A DNA stretch of 7,295 bases from JAICYJ01 sp036263035 (GTDB taxonomy: Bacteria; Actinomycetota; Thermoleophilia; Gaiellales; JAICJC01), in assembly GCA_036263035.1 (NCBI GenBank), contig DATAHR010000259.1:1-7295 (forward strand). Reading direction: 5' to 3'. The notes under the pieces are model-generated. The model did not search any database. It was not told the origin of the DNA and was given only the letters and a program-made list of their open reading frames with translations. How positions within the stretch are numbered: the stretch's first letter is position 1; every line of letters begins with the position of its first letter. Shown here piece by piece: positions 1 to 5,227 of the stretch. The position numbers and the translations under genes were made by a program.

Positions 1-11
1 GTCAACCGCAT

Positions 12-34
12 GGCCAGGCGGTTCCCGCCTGGCC
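12..34. terminator. Perfect GC-rich stem-loop, possible terminator of the upstream unit
   Basis: A perfect 10-bp inverted repeat (GGCCAGGCGG at 12-21, CCGCCTGGCC at 25-34) encloses a 3-nt TTC loop. No T-run follows on either strand, so it is not a classical intrinsic terminator. U-tract-poor hairpins are common at gene ends in high-GC actinobacteria, and the site could end a gene lying left of the window. Its symmetry does not reveal which strand it serves. Confidence 0.45.
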
Positions 35-60
35 GGTCTCAAAGCATGCCGTCGGTCCGC

Positions 61-76
61 GTCACGCCGTCGTGAC
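61..76. repeat. Inverted repeat GTCACG-N4-CGTGAC
   Basis: A perfect 6-bp inverted repeat with a CCGT spacer. It could be a small hairpin or a dyad for a dimeric regulator. The half-site CGTGA recurs at 191-195 and 202-206 nearer the glyA promoter candidate. Short dyads arise often by chance in GC-rich DNA, so function is unproven. Confidence 0.3.
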
Positions 77-182
77 CCCGAAGCTCAGGCCCGCCACCGT
101 CTCGTAGCGCGCGCCGGCTCAACCTCGGCCGAAGCGTCCGATAGCGGCCCGAAAGCGCCTCAGAGGCGGTGGCGGCCCCCTG

Positions 183-194
183 CACGACGTCGTG
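183..194. repeat. 12-bp perfect palindrome CACGACGTCGTG
   Basis: A gapless 12-bp palindrome about 50 bp upstream of the -10-like hexamer of glyA. The position would suit a transcription-factor site, but no family can be assigned from the sequence. Confidence 0.3.
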
Positions 195-241
195 AGCGAA
201 CCGTGACGCGGGCTGCGGTCGTTCGGGCGACGGCCATCCGG

Positions 242-247
242 TAGCAT
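242..247 (+). promoter_or_regulatory. Candidate -10 element for glyA (TAGCAT)
   Basis: TAGCAT fits the TANNNT pattern of housekeeping sigma-factor promoters in actinobacteria. Transcription would begin near 254, leaving a leader of roughly 29 nt to the preferred glyA start. No good -35 is seen at the expected spacing (TCGTTC at 219-224). Confidence 0.4.
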
Positions 248-272
248 CGCCCGACCCGCACGGAGCGACAGT

Positions 273-277
273 GGAGG
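273..277 (+). promoter_or_regulatory. Ribosome binding site deciding the glyA start
   Basis: GGAGG lies 5 nt before the GTG at 283. The upstream alternative GTG at 271 has only GGAG (262-265), also 5 nt away. The stronger match favours the start at 283. Confidence 0.6.
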
Positions 278-282
278 CGACG

Positions 283-1572
283 GTGGCCACGGCCGAGCAG
301 ACCCTGAAGCAGTTCCAGACGGCCGGACTGGCCGACAGTGATCCCGCGATTGCCGCGCTCGTCGATCGCGAGCTCGGCCGCCAGCGCGACCAGCTCGAGC
401 TGATCGCGTCCGAGAACTTCACCTGGCCGGCCGTCCTCGAGGCGGTCGGCTCCGTCCTCACCAACAAGTACGCCGAGGGCTACCCCGGCCGGCGGTACTA
501 CGGCGGCTGCGAATGGATCGACGAGATCGAGCAGCTCGCCATCGACCGTGCGAAGGAGCTGTTCGGCGCCGAGCATGCGAACGTCCAGCCGCACGCCGGC
601 GCACCGGCCAACATGGCCGCGTACTTCGCCCTCATCCAGCCCGGCGACGCCATCCTCGGCCTGCGGCTCGACCACGGCGGGCACCTCACCCACGGGCTCA
701 AGGTCAACTTCTCCGGGCGCCTCTACGACGTCCACGCGTACGGCGTCCGCCGCGATGACAACCTGATCGACTTCGACGAGGTGCGGCGCCTCGCGCACGA
801 GCACCGGCCCAAGCTGATCGTGGCCGGTGCGTCCGCCTACCCGCGGATCATCGATGCCGCCCCGTTCCGCGAGATCGCCGACGAGGTGGGCGCGCTGCTG
901 ATGGTCGACATGGCGCACTTCGCCGGCCTGGTCGCCGCCGGTCTGCACCCGAACCCCGTCGAGCACGCGGACGTCGTCACCTCCACCACCCACAAGACGC
1001 TCGCGGGCCCGCGCTCCGGGCTCGTGCTGTGCCGCGAGGAGCACGCCGCGGCCGTCGACAAGGCCGTGTTCCCGGGCCTGCAGGGCGGCCCGCTCTGCCA
1101 TGTCGTCGCCGCCAAGGCGGTCTGCTTCAAGATCGCGCAGAGCGAGGCCTTCCGCGCCTACCAGACGCAGATCGTGACCAACGCCAAGACGCTTGCCGAG
1201 ACCCTTACCGACGGCGGCCTCACCCTCCTCACCGGCGGCACCGACAACCACCTGCTCCAGCTCGACCTGCGCGGGTCACAGTGGTCGGGCAAGGACGCCG
1301 AGGACCGCCTGCACGAGGCCGGCATCACGGTCAACCGCAACACCGTGCCCTATGACGAGCGGCCACCCACGATCGCGTCCGGCGTGCGCATCGGCACCCC
1401 GGCCGCGACGATGCGCGGCATGGTGGAGGAGGACATGCGCGAGGTCGGGTCGATCATCCTCGACGCGCTCGATCCGGCCGCCGATCTCGGCGCCCTGCGC
1501 GCCCGCACCGGCGAGCTGCTCGCCGCGCACCCGCTCTACCCGGCATTCGGGCACGGCTTCACCGCCAGCTGA
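283..1572 (+). CDS. glyA: Serine hydroxymethyltransferase
   Basis: A cytoplasmic PLP enzyme that interconverts serine plus tetrahydrofolate with glycine plus 5,10-methylene-tetrahydrofolate, the main source of one-carbon units. The product is 429 aa from GTG 283, or 433 aa from GTG 271; 283 is preferred for its GGAGG. Visible landmarks, numbered from 283: GYPGRRYYGG near 66-75 (substrate-site tyrosines), HAGAPAN at 104-110 (phosphate-binding loop), HGGHLTHG at 131-138, VDMAH with Asp209 and His212 (PLP pyridine contacts), THKT with the Schiff-base lysine at 238, and SGVRIGTPA with the carboxylate-binding Arg369. Length and motif order match the bacterial family. The phosphate loop is odd: the usual form is HSG(A/S)QAN, and here the first Ser is Ala and Gln is Pro. 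The stop is 3 bp before upp, so the two are probably co-transcribed. Function is very secure. Confidence 0.97.
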   Translation: MATAEQTLKQFQTAGLADSDPAIAALVDRELGRQRDQLELIASENFTWPAVLEAVGSVLTNKYAEGYPGRRYYGGCEWIDEIEQLAIDRAKELFGAEHANVQPHAGAPANMAAYFALIQPGDAILGLRLDHGGHLTHGLKVNFSGRLYDVHAYGVRRDDNLIDFDEVRRLAHEHRPKLIVAGASAYPRIIDAAPFREIADEVGALLMVDMAHFAGLVAAGLHPNPVEHADVVTSTTHKTLAGPRSGLVLCREEHAAAVDKAVFPGLQGGPLCHVVAAKAVCFKIAQSEAFRAYQTQIVTNAKTLAETLTDGGLTLLTGGTDNHLLQLDLRGSQWSGKDAEDRLHEAGITVNRNTVPYDERPPTIASGVRIGTPAATMRGMVEEDMREVGSIILDALDPAADLGALRARTGELLAAHPLYPAFGHGFTAS

Positions 1573-1575
1573 GCA

Positions 1576-2202
1576 ATGCCCCTGACCGTCGTCGACCATC
1601 CACTGGTGCAGCACAAGCTCGGTCTCCTGCGCGAGGTGACGACGACGACCCGCGACTTCCGCGCGCTCGCGGGCGAGATCGCGGCGTTCCTGTGCTACGA
1701 GGCCACGCGCACGCTCGAGCTCGAGCCGGTGCGCGTGACCACGCCGCTCGAGGAGACCACCGGGGCCCGCGTCTCCGGCAAGAAGCTCGGCGTCGTCGCC
1801 GTCCTGCGGGCGGGCGTCGGCATGCTCGATGCCGTGCTCGCCCTCGTCCCGGTCGCCCGCGTGGGCTTCGTCGGCCTCTACCGCGACGAGCAGACGCTGC
1901 AGCCGGTCGAGTACTACTGCAAGCTGCCGGGCGATCTCGGCGAGCGCGATGTCTTCGTGCTCGACCCGATGCTCGCCACCGGCGGGTCGGCGTCGGCCGC
2001 CGTCCACCTCTGCAAGCGCCAGGGCGCGCGGCGCGTGATCCTCGTCTCGCTGGTGGCCGCACCCGAGGGCGTCGCCCGCATGGAGGCCGACCATCCCGAC
2101 GTCGAGGTGATCGTCGCGGCGCTCGACCGAGGGCTCAACGACCAGGGCTACATCCTGCCGGGGCTGGGCGACGCCGGCGACCGCCTGTACGGCACCCGCT
2201 AG
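1576..2202 (+). CDS. upp: Uracil phosphoribosyltransferase
   Basis: A cytoplasmic pyrimidine-salvage enzyme that joins uracil to PRPP to give UMP and pyrophosphate. The product is 208 aa, the normal length. Visible motifs are VLRAGVGMLD (about 76-85), GLYRDEQTLQP (about 98-108), the PRPP-binding loop DPMLATGGSA at 130-139, and the C-terminal uracil-binding segment YILPGLGDAGDRLYGT that is typical of UPRT and absent from most other phosphoribosyltransferases. ATG 1576 lies 3 bp after the glyA stop and has no clear Shine-Dalgarno, so translation is probably coupled to glyA. The salvage role has no direct link to the ATP synthase genes downstream. No PyrR-type or other regulatory element is visible at its start. 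Confidence 0.97.
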   Translation: MPLTVVDHPLVQHKLGLLREVTTTTRDFRALAGEIAAFLCYEATRTLELEPVRVTTPLEETTGARVSGKKLGVVAVLRAGVGMLDAVLALVPVARVGFVGLYRDEQTLQPVEYYCKLPGDLGERDVFVLDPMLATGGSASAAVHLCKRQGARRVILVSLVAAPEGVARMEADHPDVEVIVAALDRGLNDQGYILPGLGDAGDRLYGTR

Positions 2203-2230
2203 CACCGCCACTGCGCGCCCGGCCTCCGCC

Positions 2231-2242
2231 GGCGGCGCCGCC
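2231..2242. repeat. 12-bp palindrome GGCGGCGCCGCC between upp and wecA
   Basis: A perfect palindrome overlapping a second one, CCGCCGGCGG at 2226-2235, inside the 57-bp gap. It could fold as a hairpin ending the glyA-upp message, but no T-run follows and the region is extremely GC-rich, so chance symmetry is likely. Confidence 0.25.
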
Positions 2243-2245
2243 CTG

Positions 2246-2251
2246 TAGGCT
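2246..2251 (+). promoter_or_regulatory. Candidate -10 element for a near-leaderless wecA transcript (TAGGCT)
   Basis: TAGGCT fits TANNNT and ends 8 nt before the ATG at 2260, which would place transcription start at or within about 2 nt of the start codon. The gene also lacks a Shine-Dalgarno in that interval (GTGACCAC), as expected for a leaderless mRNA, a common class in actinobacteria. No clear -35 is visible. Confidence 0.4.
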
Positions 2252-2259
2252 GTGACCAC

Positions 2260-3390
2260 ATGAACGGCGGGCTGATCGACTATCAGGCGGCCGTGGTGGG
2301 GTTTGCGGTGGCCTTCCTCCTGGCCGTCCTGCTGACGCCCGTCGTCAGCCAGGCGGCCTGGATGACCGGCGCGGTGGACACGAGCAAGGACGAGCGCCGC
2401 CTCCACAACCGGCCAACCCCGTTGCTGGGCGGGCTCGCGATCCTCGGCGCGATCGTCATCCCGTCCGTCGCACTCGGCCACAACCACGGGTTCTGGGGCA
2501 TCGTGGCCGGCGCCACGCTGATGTCGGCGCTGGGCGCCCTCGACGACGTCCGCCCACTGCCCGCGGGGGCCAAGATGGTCGGCATCGTCTTGATCGCGTG
2601 CATCCCCGCGGCGCTCGGCGTCACGATCGACCACGTCACGCTGCCGGTGGTCGGCGCCTTCGACCTCGGCGTGTGGCAGTACGTCGTGACGGTGATCTGG
2701 ATCGTGGCGATCGCGAACATCGTCAACTTCATCGACGGCATGGACGGCCTGGCCGCGGGCTTCTGCGCGATCGCGGCACTCACCTTCGCCGTCCTGTCCG
2801 CCTCGCTCGGCCACGTCGACGCCGCCGCCATCAGCGCCATCGTGGCGGGCGCCGCGCTCGGATTCCTGATCTACAACTTCAACCCGGCCACCATCTTCAT
2901 GGGCGACTCCGGCTCGCTCATGCTCGGCTACCTGCTCGCGGCGCTGTCCATCCAGGGCGTGCTGAAGACGGCCGCCGCCGTCTCGCTGGTGTTCCCGCTC
3001 GTCATCCTGGCCCTGCCGATCCTGGACACCTCGTTCGTGATCCTCAAGCGGCTCAAGTACCGCCAGCCCATCTATCAGGCCGACCGCTGGCACTTTCATC
3101 ACCGCTTCGCGAACATCGGCTTCTCGCAGCGGCGCACCGCGCTCTACCTCTACGCCTGGTGCGCCTCGCTGTCGGCGCTGGCGCTCGCGATCCGCTTCGT
3201 GCCCAACCATCGCCATGACTGGAGCCCGGTCGCACTGGGCATCCTCGGGGGGCTTGGACTGCTCGCGATCTGCACCTCGCTGTACGTCATCTTCCTGCTC
3301 GAGATCATCAAGGCACGCCACCTGCGGGCGATCCGCCTGCGCCGCGGAAGGCCGGACGACAGGGTGCCACAAAGCGAGCGGGCGGCGTAA
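2260..3390 (+). CDS. wecA: Polyprenyl-phosphate GlcNAc-1-phosphate transferase (MraY/WecA family)
   Basis: An integral membrane enzyme that moves a sugar-1-phosphate, most likely GlcNAc-1-phosphate, from a UDP-sugar to undecaprenyl or decaprenyl phosphate. This begins synthesis of cell-wall linkage units, teichoic-acid-like polymers or arabinogalactan. The 376-aa product is nearly all hydrophobic, with about 10-11 membrane segments and a basic cytoplasmic tail. Family motifs are Asp95-Asp96 in GALDD (Mg2+ site), NFIDGMDG at 156-163 (catalytic aspartates), FMGDSGS with GDSGS at 215-219, and HFHHR at 278-282, the histidine motif of the WecA/TagO branch. Length fits WecA better than MraY. A gene of this type directly before atpI-atpB is a known actinobacterial arrangement. 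ATG 2260 has no Shine-Dalgarno and follows a -10-like TAGGCT. The precise sugar and lipid cannot be read from sequence. Confidence 0.92.
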   Translation: MNGGLIDYQAAVVGFAVAFLLAVLLTPVVSQAAWMTGAVDTSKDERRLHNRPTPLLGGLAILGAIVIPSVALGHNHGFWGIVAGATLMSALGALDDVRPLPAGAKMVGIVLIACIPAALGVTIDHVTLPVVGAFDLGVWQYVVTVIWIVAIANIVNFIDGMDGLAAGFCAIAALTFAVLSASLGHVDAAAISAIVAGAALGFLIYNFNPATIFMGDSGSLMLGYLLAALSIQGVLKTAAAVSLVFPLVILALPILDTSFVILKRLKYRQPIYQADRWHFHHRFANIGFSQRRTALYLYAWCASLSALALAIRFVPNHRHDWSPVALGILGGLGLLAICTSLYVIFLLEIIKARHLRAIRLRRGRPDDRVPQSERAA

Positions 3391-3410
3391 GCCCGGATTG
3401 CCGCTGTTTT
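3382..3410 (+). terminator. Weak intrinsic-terminator candidate after wecA
   Basis: GCGGC (3382-3386) can pair with GCCGC (3400-3404) around a 13-nt loop, and TGTTTT (3405-3410) follows. The stem is short, overlaps the TAA at 3388-3390 and the loop is long, so only weak or partial termination is plausible. It is supported mainly by sitting between wecA and the strong promoter at 3455-3484. Confidence 0.25.
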
Positions 3411-3423
3411 CGCTGAAAAACAG
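3404..3423. repeat. AT-rich inverted repeat CTGTTTT-N6-AAAACAG
   Basis: A perfect 7-bp stem with loop CGCTGA, conspicuous because it is AT-rich in very GC-rich surroundings. It cannot form together with the stem at 3382-3404 since they share one base. It sits about 32 bp upstream of the -35 of the atp promoter, where it could be an operator, a curved-DNA site or part of a bidirectional terminator. Confidence 0.4.
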
Positions 3424-3454
3424 GGTTCGCGGCACCTCGCACGACGATTCGTTG

Positions 3455-3484
3455 TTGTCACATAGTCCCGATTTCTGGCATACT
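3455..3484 (+). promoter_or_regulatory. Probable sigma70-type promoter of the ATP synthase operon
   Basis: TTGTCA (3455-3460) resembles the -35 consensus TTGACA, and CATACT (3479-3484) the -10 consensus TATAAT, with an 18-bp spacer. The region is locally AT-rich and is the best promoter match in the window. Transcription would start near 3491, giving a leader of about 40 nt to the first accessory gene at 3531. Confidence 0.65.
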
Positions 3485-3492
3485 GCCCGGGC

Positions 3493-3512
3493 CCGCCGAG
3501 AGATCACGGCGG
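3493..3512 (+). promoter_or_regulatory. 5'-leader stem-loop of the atp transcript
   Basis: CCGCCG (3493-3498) pairs perfectly with CGGCGG (3507-3512) around an 8-nt loop AGAGATCA. It would lie at the extreme 5' end of the transcript predicted from the promoter at 3455-3484. Hairpins at an mRNA 5' end can protect it from decay; the role here is inferred. Confidence 0.4.
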
Positions 3513-3530
3513 CGAGCACCGGATCGAGAC

Positions 3531-3725
3531 ATGGGTGAGCAGCGGTCGGCCGCATCGGCGGCCACGGCGGGGATGTTCCTTCTCGCTGCGCTGATCGTGT
3601 GCATCGGCCTGGGGCTCGGCGTCGGATGGCTTGCGGGCAGCATCGTGGCAGGAGCCGTCGTGGGCCTCGTGGTCGGGGTTCCGCTCAGCTTCTACCTCGT
3701 GTACCGCCAGTACCGAGACATTTGA
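3531..3725 (+). CDS. Small AtpZ/AtpI-family membrane protein
   Basis: A 64-aa protein with two predicted membrane helices (about 14-34 and 36-57) rich in Gly, Ala and Val, ending in the basic tail SFYLVYRQYRDI that resembles the C-terminus of AtpZ-type proteins encoded ahead of atpB. The family is linked to assembly or stability of the ATP synthase c-ring, and AtpI/AtpZ of alkaliphilic Bacillus also to magnesium uptake. The segment joining the helices is very short and lacks the acidic residue common in AtpZ, so I would not infer ion transport. It is the first gene after the promoter at 3455-3484. ATG 3531 has only a weak GGA 7 nt upstream. Its stop overlaps the next gene's TTG start (TTGA, 3722-3725). 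Family placement rests on size, topology and context. Confidence 0.78.
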   Translation: MGEQRSAASAATAGMFLLAALIVCIGLGLGVGWLAGSIVAGAVVGLVVGVPLSFYLVYRQYRDI

Positions 3726-4117
3726 CGAACCGTCCGACACCTTCCCAGCTCGCGCTCCACAACGTGGACGCCATCGTCGCGATCGTGACGCTCCCGGTGT
3801 TCGCCCTGGCGGGCTGGCCGCTCGAGGGCTGGTTCTGGGCCGTCGCGCTGTGGGCTGTCAACCGATTCCTGCAGGCGGGCATCGAGCACCGCGCGGCACA
3901 GATGCCCGCGCTTCGGGGCGTCGGGGTGCTCGGGGCGAGCATGCTGCTGCGACCCTGGATCGGCATGCTGGTGCTGTTCCTGATCACGCGCCACGAAACG
4001 GCCATGGCGGTGTCATCGACGCTGCTCTTCCTGGTGCTGGTCACGATTGACATCGGCACCCGCATCGCTACGCACCGCAACTTCTCGGGCTCGATGACCG
4101 GCGGGAGGCCGTCGTGA
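3722..4117 (+). CDS. atpI: ATP synthase subunit I-like membrane protein (AtpI-like)
   Basis: A 131-aa protein with about four membrane helices (near 14-33, 36-53, 67-88 and 94-112), the size and topology of actinobacterial AtpI proteins encoded directly before atpB. AtpI is an accessory factor thought to help assemble the c-ring and is not a permanent subunit. The chosen start is TTG 3722, overlapping the preceding stop as TTGA and consistent with coupled translation; GTG 3764 is an in-frame alternative that would trim the N-terminus before helix 1. The frame stays open upstream to an ATG at 3599, but that extension is Arg/Pro-rich and overlaps the preceding membrane-protein gene, so it is not real. 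The stop overlaps the atpB start as GTGA (4114-4117). Conservation in this family is low, so the symbol leans on position. Confidence 0.78.
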   Translation: MTNRPTPSQLALHNVDAIVAIVTLPVFALAGWPLEGWFWAVALWAVNRFLQAGIEHRAAQMPALRGVGVLGASMLLRPWIGMLVLFLITRHETAMAVSSTLLFLVLVTIDIGTRIATHRNFSGSMTGGRPS

Positions 4118-4962
4118 TCCTGCCGCTGCTCGACTCGTCGACCGGCTTCGACCCCGTCTCGGAGTTCACCAACTTCGTCAACGACCCCTACGTCAACCTG
4201 CCCCTGGGGCTCGACATCAACAAGGGCGTCGTCTACCTGTGGCTGTCGGGGCTGCTGGCCGTTCTGGTGCCGCTGCTGATCATTCGCAAGGGCCTGAAGC
4301 CCAAGCCGAGCAGGGGGCAGGAGTTCCTCGAGATGGTCTACGACACGGCCTACACCCAGATCGCGAGGGCGGGCCTGCCCGAGGAGGGCATGCGCATCTG
4401 GTTCCCGTACGTGGCGACGTGCTTCGTCTTCATCTGGTCGATGAACCTGCTCGGGTTCATCCCGCTGCCGTTCAGCGGCGAGACCGTGGACATCGCCGGC
4501 GTGACGCTGCCCAAGCTGCAGATCTACGCGGCGTCCGCGAACCTCTCGGTGGCGCTCACCCTGACGCTGGTCACCTTCTTCGCCACCCACATCGAGGGCA
4601 TCCGCTACAACGGCGTGGTCGGATACTTCAAGAGCTGGATCCCCTCCGGCACGCCGAAGCCGATCCTGCCGCTGCTGATCGTGGTCGAGGTGCTCTCACA
4701 GCTGGTTCGCCTCGTCTCCCTCAGCTTCCGGCTCTTTTTCAACATGCTCGCCGGCCACCTCGTGATCGCCGTGTTCCTGGGCGTGGGCGCTCTGATGGCG
4801 GCCTCGCTCGGCAACGCCGCGTTCGCGGTCCACATCATCGGCTGGCCGATGGGCATCGCCCTCTACCTGCTCGAGGCGACGCTGATCGCCGCGCTGCAGG
4901 CCTACATCTTCGCCGCGCTGTCGGCGCTCTACATCGGTGGAGCGATCCACCCCGAACACTAG
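4114..4962 (+). CDS. atpB: F1Fo ATP synthase subunit a
   Basis: The membrane stator subunit that supplies the two proton half-channels next to the c-ring. The product is 282 aa, hydrophobic, with about 5-6 membrane segments. The signature helix reads LVSLSFRLFFNMLAGH: Arg206 is the essential arginine (Arg210 in E. coli) and Asn210 and His215 follow in the usual pattern. The last helix contains LLEATLIAALQAYIF, with Glu254 and the conserved Gln262 (Gln252 in E. coli). The residue after RLF is Phe209, where most family members have Gly. The start is GTG 4114, overlapping the atpI stop as GTGA, with GGGAGG at 4103-4108 spaced 5 nt. The stop at 4960-4962 overlaps the atpE ribosome binding site, tying the expression of a and c together. 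Confidence 0.98.
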   Translation: MILPLLDSSTGFDPVSEFTNFVNDPYVNLPLGLDINKGVVYLWLSGLLAVLVPLLIIRKGLKPKPSRGQEFLEMVYDTAYTQIARAGLPEEGMRIWFPYVATCFVFIWSMNLLGFIPLPFSGETVDIAGVTLPKLQIYAASANLSVALTLTLVTFFATHIEGIRYNGVVGYFKSWIPSGTPKPILPLLIVVEVLSQLVRLVSLSFRLFFNMLAGHLVIAVFLGVGALMAASLGNAAFAVHIIGWPMGIALYLLEATLIAALQAYIFAALSALYIGGAIHPEH

Positions 4963-4966
4963 GAGA
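4961..4966 (+). promoter_or_regulatory. Ribosome binding site deciding the atpE start
   Basis: AGGAGA overlaps the atpB stop codon and lies 3 nt before ATG 4970. It marks 4970 as the start; the in-frame ATG at 4937 would add 11 residues unlike any c-subunit and would lie inside atpB. Confidence 0.75.
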
Positions 4967-4969
4967 AGC

Positions 4970-5215
4970 ATGGCTCTCGAAGGCAACGTCCAAGACGCAT
5001 CAAAGACCCTCGTGCTGGGCCTGGCCACCGGCTTTGGCGCCATCGGCCCGGGCGTCGGCGTCGGCATCATCTTCGGTAAGACGATCGAGGCGGTCGGCCG
5101 CCAGCCCGAGCTGCGTGGGCAGCTGCAGGGCATGATGTGGCTCGGATTCGCCCTCACCGAGGCGATCGTGTTCTACGCCCTCGGCATGGCATTCGTCGCC
5201 TACGCGATCACCTAG
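4970..5215 (+). CDS. atpE: F1Fo ATP synthase subunit c (proton-type c-ring)
   Basis: The proteolipid that oligomerises into the rotating c-ring. The product is 81 aa, a typical length: a helical hairpin with TM1 at about 13-35, polar loop RQPE at 44-47, and TM2 at about 55-79. TM1 carries GPGVGVG (26-32), the glycine-repeat packing motif. Glu64 in FALTEAIVFY is the ion-carrying carboxylate. Compared with sodium rings (GPGVGQG in TM1 and ES in TM2), this protein has Val31 and Ala65 in place of the sodium-binding Gln and Ser, so it should carry protons. The start is ATG 4970 with AGGAGA upstream. It lies between atpB and atpF with gaps of 7 and 12 bp. Confidence 0.97.
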   Translation: MALEGNVQDASKTLVLGLATGFGAIGPGVGVGIIFGKTIEAVGRQPELRGQLQGMMWLGFALTEAIVFYALGMAFVAYAIT

Positions 5216-5227
5216 GAGCTGCACCGG

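Larger units (their letters stand above)
35..270. other. Non-coding stretch upstream of glyA
   Basis: No convincing gene is seen here on either strand. Plus-strand frame 2 stays open from position 2 to a TAG at 242-244, but its product is Arg-rich low-complexity sequence typical of chance frames in GC-rich DNA. The stretch holds two inverted repeats (61-76 and 183-194), a direct repeat of CGTGA at 191-195 and 202-206 (11 bp apart), and a -10-like TAGCAT at 242-247. I see no tRNA cloverleaf and no riboswitch core I can recognise. Confidence 0.5.

Noticed and set aside
2..244. Plus-strand frame 2 open from the left edge to a TAG at 242-244, as a possible upstream gene end
   Set aside because: The translation is Arg/Ala/Ser-rich without any conserved motif, and the stop falls inside the -10-like hexamer of glyA; a chance frame is more likely.
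160..1251. A 363-codon minus-strand open frame opposite glyA
   Set aside because: Fully antisense to a secure gene, with biased composition and no recognisable domain; a shadow frame.
1276..3555. A 759-codon open frame on the minus strand across glyA, upp and wecA
   Set aside because: It lies antisense to three genes with clear family motifs; its product is Arg/Asp/His/Gln-rich and repetitive, as expected from the reverse complement of GC-rich coding sequence where stops are rare.
3599..3721. N-terminal extension of the AtpI-like protein back to ATG 3599
   Set aside because: The extra residues are Arg/Pro/Gly-rich and overlap most of a better membrane-protein gene in another frame; the TTG at 3722 fits the overlap pattern seen elsewhere in the operon.
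3685..4590. A 301-codon minus-strand open frame opposite atpI and atpB
   Set aside because: Antisense to membrane-protein genes; the product is a Gln/His/Arg-rich mirror of them with no membrane or catalytic pattern.
4937..4969. Longer subunit c start at ATG 4937
   Set aside because: It would add 11 residues foreign to the family and lie within atpB; ATG 4970 has AGGAGA and gives the normal 81-aa protein.
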